64,000 bases of DNA, from contig NC_053181.1 in NCBI RefSeq assembly GCF_905163445.1, forward strand, positions 7,998,001-8,062,000, read 5' to 3'. Source of the stretch: Pararge aegeria. Taxonomy: Eukaryota; Arthropoda; Insecta; Lepidoptera; Nymphalidae. Below are positions 23,015-35,000 of this stretch, piece after piece (position 1 is the first letter of the stretch; the number at the start of each line of letters is the position of its first letter). Under the pieces are notes generated by a model that saw only the letters and a program-made list of their open reading frames with translations, made no database searches and was not told where the DNA came from. A program made the translations under genes and the position numbers.

Positions 23015-26000
23015 CTGTAAAAAAAGAGAAAGTTGATAAATATTGAGCTCAGACTAAAGAAAAATAAGTAGATATAGGTTTGATAAAAAAAATTAAACAC
23101 CGCAGAACAACGCAGTGTTTGTAACCTTTAATAGTACAATCAGCTTATTTTATATCGACTTTTAAGAAGAGGGAATAGTCGATATTCTTCATTATTTGTA
23201 TATATATATATATATATATAAATAATGAAGTTATACTTCTTTTGGCGCATTAAGGAAAAAGGAAACCGCGAAATAAATTTTTTGAAAATATTGTTATTTG
23301 TTTTGTTCGCCAAAGAAGTAGAATTTCTGACGCGTGTACATAAGTACACCACATTTTTGCATATGTGTATATGTGTAGGTAAGATAGATAGATACATATT
23401 TGTTTCGTCACAGTATACGCATTACTTTCTTATGAGAGTGAGAATAAATTGTTGAACTCTCTATTTGCGTCTGGACTTAAATTTAGAAGATAATTAGTAC
23501 AGTCTAGACTAAAGCTTTGCGATGTGCAAATAAAAATAAGCAGCGTTGGTAAATCATAATCAATCAAGTGAAGTCAATTATTATCTTAACTCTTTGGCCT
23601 ATTTATCAATTTGATGGATATATGACGGAAATTAAATGGGTGTGCGATGTTGTAAAAGATTAGTTGATTAATTATTTTTTATCTATTAAAAAATATCAAC
23701 GAAGTACTATTATATTAATCAATTATAAAACTCCGGTGGTATAGTATTAACGAAAATTCAAACTAATATTTTTTATGCCAAATTGTATTTGTTTGTCTAC
23801 ACAATGTTTTCTGGCCTGGTAAGTGTCATGTTTTAATCCGAAAATCTTCACGGTTTCCATGGAAAAGACACGATCGCAATTCTCGTTTAACTTTTTTATG
23901 CTAAACTCGCTGAACGGAGCTTGCATGGGGATTTAACGTATCTATCTAGTAAATATAAAATAAAATGATTTTGGGATTTACGTAAGTATGTAAAATCATT
24001 TAGTATTTAATGTTATCTTGAATATCATTTAGTTACATGTTGTTTTAATCAGTTTTGAATATAATGTATCTATGTAATATACAGCAGCATTAATTGTTAT
24101 GGTACAAAAATCTTAAAATTCTGTCACTTTTGAGGAAAGTGCTAACGTTGACAAAAACCGCGCCCATTCCATCGTGTGTCAAAAGAAATGCAAAGTCGAA
24201 CGGTTTCAACAAAAAAATGCCGCATAATTTGTAGACCGTTAAAACCTACACATGAATTACACATCGACCGCCTTATTCGTAAATGGTGACTACTGACACT
24301 CGAGACGAAAGTAACCGACGCTCGCTAACTACGAAACACGATCGCAAGGACAACATTCATAGCAAATGCATACACTGCTTTCGGACACGTGTCTCGAATA
24401 TTTTTAAACTTTTCAACTAAGGATTAATAACGACAGATACTGATCTTGAAACTGCATGTGCGCTACTCGTTCAGTTCGTGACAGAGTTAGCTACAACCTT
24501 TTTTGGTTTTCGCTCTGTGTTAAAACTTTATTATCTATTTCAGGAAAATTCCCCTATGTGTTTGCGCTTACTAATCATCTATTTTACGAACTATCGATGG
24601 CAGAAGTAGTTAACTATCTCGACAGCTAGCACTGTGTAACCAAGCTTTAAGCAGAATACAGGTCAAGAAACCTACGTTGGTAACACCTGCAATTATGTCC
24701 ATATGCCCATTTATATCTTCTTTTAAACTTTAAAGGAAATGTGATAAAATAAAACTTTCAACGTTTAATGACGCATTAAATAAATTAATACCGAGCGCAT
24801 TCGTGATTATAGGCGGAAGAAAAACATTAATGAATTTGGTAAATTTAATCGAACTAAAATTAAGGAAGGTATAATTATTTTATGCGGTGAAGATAAAATC
24901 TAACTGAAATTAACGTCTAATTATTATATGCGGTTCACACTACATTATTATATCGTCGTTAATTAATAAAATAATGAAAAGCTTGAAAAGTACAGACAGA
25001 AACCATAAAAGCGGATAGAACGAGGGCGTGAAACAAACTGTCTTCGGAATAGTTTACTTAATTAAAGAAGCGATTGGATTGCTCATGAGATTTGTGAATC
25101 ACAGATATTATAGATGATGTAGATTGGTCAAATTTGACACACTTTTACAAAGGTTTCTTACGTCATTTGAGATCTAAAATACTTTGCGTTGAATCATTGC
25201 TTTTTATGTAAGCTCATAAAGTATTGGGAGTTAAGTATATTTATATTTTGAATCCTGACTGCAAATTCATTTTATGATATGAGTGTAAGTGTTAGGTTTA
25301 CTTATTGGAGCACTCAAACTTAAGAATGATTTTTTTAAGACTACGTCCATACATGCAACACATATCTTCGTTTTGTAAAGTGCTAAACATTGTTCATTAC
25401 CAAATGAAAGTGACAGTCGATTAGCTGATTAAATTAATTTCAGTTCACTCGTATGTATCAAAGATGTACAATGATTTGGTTTTCTGCAACCTGATTGATG
25501 GGTGGTCAAGCTTAACATATTTTAGACAGCCGTTCGTCCAATTTGACATCAAGCGAGCCGCTAGGAACATCTGGAAAGCGGTCCACTGCCATGGATTTTG
25601 GGACTGCTATGTCCCTCCCTATGTCCAGCAGTTGACATCTATTGGTTCATATGGTGATGGTTTGAATATCTTTTTTAGACACATGGGAATAAAACTAATG
25701 GGGACCAAAAAAAAATTAATACATGGGGATAAAAAATAAATAATGGTCTCAAATACAAATAGGGTTTCAGTGTTCACCCATTCACTTACCAGAGCTCCGA
25801 GTATTATTATTCCTGAGATGACTGCAACAACTATGCCCGCAACTACGCTTGCATCGCGCCCGCTACTTGAGATTCCAGATCCAGCCTTATTTGTTGTTTC
25901 AGGAACGTCTGTAATAGACATTTTTTTTATTAGTAATGCAATTACAACAAAACTTTCAGTGTGATAGTGACCTGTCATATTTTTAAGTTATCATGGGACC

Positions 26001-29000
26001 AGTGTTTTAAGACTTAATATTTTGATTTAACAATGCAATCACGTTCATACGATTTTTAAAATGAAAGAGACGTTGATTTTACATTTTTAATATTGTTGAA
26101 CAAATTTATTGAAAAAATAAAAATATCTATAAGATCGTTATCTGTTTGGTCATTAGAGGTTATTTTCTACTTAAAGTTTATCTTTATTTCAACTTTTCAA
26201 GAGATCACTAAAGTAAATCACACTGAACAAAAAAGTTGTGAACACAGAATAATGTAGGAAACCACCACCATACCATAGCAAGCGTTCAATAGTGGCAAGG
26301 GGATGTTAAAACGAAAAGCAATGTCACATTATACAAAGAGGTTGAAGTGTTTATTTACATATTAGTATTTTTTTTAAGTATTTTAGAGTAAACGATGATT
26401 GATACAATGACTAATACATAAAAATACTGCATATTTATTAGTATTGAATTATATTAATTGTGGCAATTATGTAGTTCACAAATCTGTTACACGAAAATGA
26501 GAGATCTGATAGTAGTGCTATCCTTTCCACAATGTTCCCCGTGGAAAAGGATAGGTTTACTTATGGATCAGTAATTCTAGTCTAAGAGATTTGTGTAGGT
26601 AAGTGCAGCACGAATAGTAACACCGACGATTCCTGCATGTCTCTAGACATATAATTTGATTCATGTACGTATTTATTTTCTTCTTCTGCAATGCCCTGAT
26701 TCTGTTAAACATTTAAAATATATTCTTCTTGCGGTTTCCCTCGTCTCAAGATGTCTTCCTTAATCTTGTAGACGGACTTGTGTTTGTTTTGTTATTTTAC
26801 GGACGTCAACCATTGCTGGAGTAAACATTTAAATTAACTGCGCACAAAAAATAGTGATAAACATGACACACCTCTTAAACAAAAACTATCTAAATTAACG
26901 TCGCTAATTGCGTTCACTAATGATTACCAAAAAACTTTTTAAAAACAAATCAAATCACAAAAGTCGTATTCCACAAACTATTCATTTTACAAATATTCTA
27001 TTCGCAAATGTTTTATTTTGTAATGGATCTGGATGTTAAAATATAATTTTAAGAGTTAATATTTCACCGAATAATTCATTTTCCAAATTCACATTAAAAA
27101 AATAGTAGATGGTTAATTACAACTAATAACAAAGGGCCAGTGGAGTCAGTGGAACCCCGCTTCGCGGTGATCCTTTTTCTGGGTGGTTTAAAAAGGTAAT
27201 ATTACGATACGATAATATTTTATGAAATCACAATTTGTCTAGTAATTTGTTTAAGTAATTTGTGAATTATTTGTGGAATCAGAAACTTTATAATTATGAA
27301 TAAATGATTCATAATTTTGCTAAACGTTTTTGTGGAATGACACTTTTTTGCGAATTGATAGGTCACCCGCAAACTGCAGTTAACATAGATGGTTAATTTT
27401 AACTCTTTAATCGGCGCAAGAATAAAAGAATCATTATCTCTATACCCAACTTCGCTACTAGTATATATGAGCTCAAAACCACATATTGGTAATATAAAAT
27501 TGCAATGAGGATATCGATAGGTGTAGAAACCACGAAATTATATTTAGAGACAGTGTCTACGTACCGTGCCAACTCCGTCTGTTACTTAACTAAATTATCT
27601 ACACCCAAATGAAAGTTTATAGAGACTTTTAATGCTTTATCACACTAGATAGGACAGGAAGAGTTTATATCTGTTGAAATGTGCTACAATACCCATCATG
27701 GCATTCATAGTTAAATGAGATACAGTGAAATAGCTAACCTCCGATTGTTATCCCGTTCAGTTTCAATTGCCCTATTTGAGTTAGTGTTATTATGCTCATG
27801 CTATGTTTTATGAATAAGTACAATAGTTGTTAAAATTCATCTAAGCAATATGATCGTTTGAAATCGTTTTTGTTTCACCAATTTAATATACTTACCATTT
27901 ACAATGAATAATTTTGATCGTAATGTTTATTAAACCAATGAATTAATGAAACACCCAAAATTATTGCACTAATAGAAGTGAATGTTGCTTGCGCTATAAG
28001 AAAGCGTCTGTGTGTCTTCCCATATTTATGAAATTAAAAGTTAATAATGACCACAATACATTACCCTTAGTGTTAAAATTTCTGAGAACTTCAGGCAAAT
28101 AAACCCGGCTTAATGTGTCGTAACTATAATGAGATTCTTTTATTGCTTTCTCAGTTGTATCTGGTATCCTCTCCAAAGCGACGTCTTTGAGGAATAAGTC
28201 TATGAATGGTTGGTTCTTCTTTCGAAAATTTTCTTTATCACTCTCCCAATAAGCCTTCATTGGCTCTGCTTTGGTGTCTACCGCACGAATGGTCACTTCC
28301 TCAGTCACTTCAGTTGAATCCTCACTAGCAGCGATCGCTCGTCCCAACTTGAAGAGAAGGCTCAGCCCTTCTCTTTGTAACTTCTGCATATGTGTTAAAC
28401 TGCGCCTTAATTAATCCCTTCTAATACTATTTCATCACTTGGTAAACTAGGAGTTTTGCATGCCCTGTGAATCAGTCAATGAATCCCATGTTGAAGACAC
28501 ACAGATATTGGAACACTCACAATTGATGGTAAGGTTAGTAGTAGCAGTATATGAATGTTACTGTTGCCTTAAACGCTGACCACCTGATTATATTATGCCT
28601 ACTGTTTATCTTATCTGATGTAATAAAAAAATGATTCAACCCATTTAGTAAAGCATGCCTGGGTTCAAGTTGGAGGCATGAGGTTAAAACAGGACTGTTT
28701 CAAAACAAATAATTCATTAATTACTAGCGATGTTCGCGGATTTCAACACTAACTACAATTTTGCAATCAATTAACCTCGCATGCCTCAAAATTGAACCGT
28801 CACCCAAAAATGTAGGGTAGTTAGGACAGGGTTTGGCGAAAACTGGAATAGGCTCACAAAATACTCACTGGGCTTAGGCTTTTCCTCAATAACTATAGAT
28901 TTCTTTGAATCATTTGCAGGTTTATGCACCTCCACTTCAGGATTTACTGTATCTGTAGATTTTATTATAAAACAACCTTATGAAATGTCCTGGATTATGT

Positions 29001-32000
29001 GTTAAGGGTTACTTTTGGTGTGCTCAACTTATTAACTGTTAACAACACTTTTTAATTTAATTCACTAAATGCCGGCGATAAAATAGTCAGGTACGTGTAC
29101 ACTCGGCCACTTGTCGAAGTGAAATGACAAGCCAAAAACTCCACGCCAACCGCGCGCCATTCAAGTGACGTTCCCCGTTCCCCCGACCAACCAGTCGGTT
29201 ATATGTATTAACTGTGCGCGATCCGGCGTTCACTTTTGTTATTTTAACTAGATAAAGGTGCCAAATCTGTCATAAGACTACGCAAGTCTCTTAACTGATA
29301 TTTCTTAAAGTAATACGTTTTTGTACCCTTTTGGCGATGTTCCTTTTGTTTGTTAAAGGGTAAAAATCTGGTGGCTACTCGACTTTTTCGGGGAGAAATT
29401 GGATTAGGTATGTCGGATTTCTACCAACCAAAACCGACACAGTAGCCAACTTTGGCACATACGTATTTAGAAGCTTCGAATCCAGATCTCCTATTGACAC
29501 ACTCATCTACTTTCAGATCTGATAGTTTGATAAGTTTATACTACAATCTAATATTACAAATTTCAAAATAAGGTCCAATTTTCCACTTAATGAAACAAAA
29601 GTCATCTAACCATAGCCTTCAACAAAGAAAACATGAACAAAATTTTGATATCAGAGACAAACTATCTAATTTTATCTGGCGAGGTCGAGCCCACCGACGA
29701 TGCGTGCGCGGAGCCGGATCGCGCGTTGATTGACTAACAAAAGGTGGCGTGATGTTTGTGACGTCACGTCACCTTTTTTACTGAATTGAACCTTATTGGT
29801 CGGCTACTACAAGCTGTAAAGCAATACAATTATGAATTCTTTTAATGTTTCAGTACTCTACGATACAATTTATTAGATATGCAGTCTCATACAGAAAGTG
29901 TCCGGCTTATATTAATATTAATAGGTACATCTCCCTATTTCATCTAAATTTAAAAAAGTTAAACCGCTAAGTAGTTATAATTTATAATAATATGTAGGTA
30001 AGTACCCTATTCTCTTATTTCAAATAAGACATTCCGTAACACTATAGCTTTTTCGGCCGATAACCCTAGTTAATTTGGCTTTCTCAGTAGTGTGTTAGCG
30101 ACTAAAGAAAATAGGTTACCAATTCGTAGATATATGATTTTTCACGGACATTTTATGACGACTGACACGACCTGTCTTACGATCTAATAGGTGTATTTAT
30201 TAATCGAAGTTCAGCATTTTTCGATTTGTGATATGTCAAAGCAATGTGAGATTACATATTGTTGATATGAAATTTATTACCGTTGATTCCTGGTATAATA
30301 TTGCGTTGGACGCGAGAATTGTTCAGAGAAGTCCGTGGGGAGTCTTCAAATGATTAAGTACTTATCTCTCAGACAGACCCAATCAAAAAAGAAATTCGTA
30401 AAAACTAACTTACATGAAAATTAATTAAGGTAGGAATATGAAAATAATGTTTACTACTCGCAAACTGATAAACAAATGGTGATACATAGCCCGCTAATCT
30501 ATAATTAATTTACAATTACTCACTATTGAGATAAGGTTTACGTTCAGAGTATTTCCTAAGATAACAATAATTTCATCGTACACGTGCGAGGCAGATACGT
30601 ACGAAAAGTTCCTTATAGTTATTATCAGTTAACTAATTTAATAGTTAACTTAATGTTGTTACTTAATAGTCTGTTTTTTCTCTGCGATTCTTTTTATACC
30701 AGTGCCACTCATAGCTATCGTTTTGAGTTATCAATGAATTATCATCTTTGGGCTTTCTAATTAATAAACAAGACAAGTAATATAGGTAAGTATAACGAAA
30801 TAGGTTTGGTAGGTAGGTATGATACATGACATTCTAAAATATACAATTTACGAATTAGAATACTGATGATGACGTCTTTAACATAATTTACATTTTTTTT
30901 TTGTATACTCAGTAAGTTTTACCCACATAACGCAACTGAAAAAATTAGGGGCCGATTTTTTTAAATAATCTGCTTAATAAATTTAACGGTTTAACAGAAA
31001 TCTTTTATTTTTATATTTAAATTCACATTCAAAATTCATTTATTTCAAGTAGGTAGGCCTAATTAATAAGCACTTATGAAACGTCAAGTCTGTTTGTAGT
31101 GACTCTACCACCGGTTCGGAAGACAGATTCCACTGAGAAGAGCCGGCAAGAAACTCAGCAGATTGCTCTTTTCCAACATCATTTTAAAGTTTAACAATCT
31201 TTAGAAATTTTCTGTTTTGTGAGAGATGGGAGCGGAGTGGCCTGCTTCCAAGCAGCCTTGTCGTTTAGGAATTCATCAATCGTGTAGTAACCACGATTAA
31301 TTAAATGTGTTTTAATATATTGTTTAAACTTAGGTAAAGGTAGATCTAATATTACCTTCGGTATCATGTTATAAAAGCATGTACCCATCCCCACAAAGGA
31401 TTTCTGTACTTTTCTCAGACGATATGCAGATATCACTAATTTATGTCCGTTTCTAGTTAGTCGACTGTTTATATCTATTTAGTTAGTATTACTCCGAAAT
31501 TAGTAATCAAATCCAATCAAAAATCTTCAAAAGGCAAGTTCAATCTGGCATTGCTAGCTTTATTTACTGGGAAGAGTAGGAAAAATATAGCACTACTAAA
31601 TTCAATTTTAAGATTTAGGATTAGACTGATTATTAATTGCGGTCGTTAGCTCATCTTTTGCTTAATCTTCGCCGGTAATATATAAAGTCTAGGTATTTTA
31701 AACTGTGACATAAAATCAAAGTTCCATAACGTTTTCGTTTTAGAGCTTGACTGACAACCTTAAAATGTCTTGTTAGTATTTACTTATCAGATAACCACGT
31801 GTACCTACATACTGATAAATCCCTATCAAACTTTGTAATTTGGTGGAAATTGCCTCATCACGCGATCAAAACAAAATTATTGTGGCAGTCAAAAACATCG
31901 TACGATGTTAGCGTCATCAGCATGACGTGTACCTGCCAGCTGTTTAGTTGTAGCGGAATCGTGAGGCGAATCAACTTGTAGTTATTTATAAAAGTTGCTT

Positions 32001-35000
32001 AGTAAATAACTAAGCGCTATTTCTGTGGGTTACTTTTTTAATTTAGTAACAAGTTTGGTTTATGTGCACGCCAATGGCATTGAGTGCGGAATTTAAGTTA
32101 CTCGACTAAGGTTAATTATAAAATCCTTAATATAATAAATATTATAATAAATCTACGAGATTAAAATAATAAAATTAAAATAATTAATAGCTGAAAAATT
32201 ATTTTGTTTTGTTTGTTTGTTTAATCGCGCTAATCTCTGGTTTGTCTGGATCTACCATGCGGTTTGGAAAAAAATATTTCCTGTTGGAGACGAATAGCTG
32301 GCAACCTGACAAGTTAGACAATACTTCATCAGACTGTCTACTTTAAAATTGTAAATATTTACTGTACTTATTATATAACACTTATAATAAGCCTACTGTT
32401 TGGTGCTTCGGCCTCACTTCCGGGCGCGCCGATATCTATATCTGGCATGCGCCTCTAACTTTTTAAATATCACTTGCTTTAAAGATGAAGGAAAACATCG
32501 TGGGGTAACCTAACCTAACCTGCATGCCTGAGAGTTCTCCGTAACATTTCAAAGGCGTTTTAAGTCTACCAACCCGCACTTGGCCAGCGTGGTGGACTGC
32601 GCGGGCTAAGCCCTTCCCGTTTTGAGAGGAGACCAGTGTAGTTGGCCCATTACTGGCCACTGGGTACCTGCAGGCCAATCGGTTGATAAAGATAATGATA
32701 CTGACTATACTTGGTATTTAGAATATTTATTGTTTCGCATGGCCGCTAATACCTACCATAATCATATTTCGCGTCCGTCATAATTACTTTTTTACTGTCG
32801 TAAAGAAACATCTCGAATTATTTAAGAGTTCGTAAATTTTTTTGTGAAGACGAGTGTAATGAGGATTTTTTGATACTTGTTTATTTTTTGCAATATTCTC
32901 GTAAGCTAAATTAACATGTTTTTCTGTGTCGCTCATTTATTTGTATTTTGAAGTCTGAAAATATTAATTATCTGTATTAAGTTAGCAAAATACGACAGAT
33001 TACTTCAAAATTATACGTCTAGGAATTTTTATTTTATGAGATTAGTCGTTGGACAAATATGTTACTGCCCCCATAATTAAAACTAGGTTCATAAAATAAG
33101 CAGTAAGAGAATTGAGACTTGTCGAGAATTGAATTATTATTATCTCTTCTCAATGGCAATCTCAACCAATTGCAGCAATTGTCTTGCTGTTATTTACTAT
33201 TTGGATAGGCCAGCATCATATAGGCACGTACCTACATTATACAATATGGTTTTTATTGTTCTTTTATCTGGTTCTAATTTCAATGTACCTAGTATGATAC
33301 CCAGAATCTCTGTCGGGATATATATTAGGTATTTATTTAGCTAAATTTAGCAAAATAGTGTAGGCCTCTCAAATGTTTATTACTATTAACTTATTATCTT
33401 CAAAATTTATGTTTAATCTATTTCTAATACTGATTTGGAACCTAATACCTACTTTACGTTTCATATTATTTCCATTACATAATGGTTTGTGCGTGATGCT
33501 CCAAACTTTCCGTCCTGGCGTGATACCTAGACTGCAAACTTTACCTAATTGGCAGTGGTGTATAACAATTGATTTCAATTGCCTCAAGTTTAGGCACTTT
33601 ATTTTTATCGATGTACAAATGCGCTTAGCGACGATTTTACATAAAAGTGATGACGCCATTTTTAACATTTTTACATAACCTTTATAAAAAAAAAAGGTTT
33701 ATTAAAATATAATAAATGTTTTCTTCTAAGAAGGAAGGTTTTTTGTACCTACTTAATATAATCTGATCATTTCGCATGTAAGATTTTGAAGTTATGAGAC
33801 AACCTTGAATTAATCGAGTACATTCCATTAAATAAAATCAAGAACAACAGTAGGTCTAGATTGGCGAATAAAAGTTGCAATGCAAACTTATTCATAGTAT
33901 TGAAAAAAATACCGCACGCCTAGCGAACGGCGTCGGCCTTGCCCGCGTGAAATATGATTCGTCCAAAAACTCCTACGATGAGGAGTCTATGTTTTCCTTC
34001 ATATGAATCACTTATGTCCATTCAACAACACCTTGAATGAGATCATTACATAGTTTATTAAATATTCACTGAATAATAATTATTATTCCTACTGCTTATT
34101 TGTGTTCTATCCATTGAACGTGACATTCATGAGATAAAAACGATTCATACTAGACCGAACCGTGCGCGCGCGTTCCATGCCACGTCATAGGCACTCACGG
34201 AATGCTACGAAGTACGAACACATGATTTCAAGTAAGCTTATGGATGAGGTTCTAAAATAGTCGCTTACGGGGGCTTAACAGGCTAATGTTCACCCACTGC
34301 AGGACACAGATCTATGTAGACTCTGTAAAGAGGCTGCGGAGACGCTGCTGCACTTGATCTGTTCCTGCCCGCGCTGATGCATAAACGCAGCACTCTTTTG
34401 GGGAACTATATAATATAACGAGAGGATGCTAAACTTCTGCCAGCAAGGAAAGTGCTGCTATTCCTGGCGGCGACCAATGCTTGCTGGGAGATCTAAACAG
34501 CAGCGTCACAATAGATCGTAGCCGGTCGACGTGACACCAGGGACCAGGCGCAAGCAGAAGAAGAAGAACAATAAGCCTACGGATGATTTAGAAACATTAC
34601 GCTTGTCTGTAATGGGTTACTAGTTCAGAATGCAGACTTATTGTTGTGAAGCTGTATTATTATTTAAAAAGAGCAGCAAAGCGTTGCGATAGCGTTGGAA
34701 AATAAATAAATATTGAATTTGAATTTGAACTTTATCTAGTTCGAGCATGAGTTATTCTTATGTATTTTTTTTAAATTGTTTACAGCCTGCATTCGGTTAT
34801 CCTCATGTTATCCTAACCCTAAGGTTGCTCTTCAAGCGATAAGGCCGCCTTTTGTATTCTGCTTCTTTCTTTGTTTTTCTATTCCTTATTTGTTTGCAAA
34901 TAAAGCGTATAAATAAATAAATATAATACGACATGTAATGAAATGAAAAAAATTACTGTGCTGCAGGTAGGTATAATACGAGGACTATTGTCAAGTGTTT

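Noticed and set aside
33369..33678. Overlapping 99- and 101-codon open frames on opposite strands
   Set aside because: Mirror-image frames of low-complexity composition with no domain; treated as chance.
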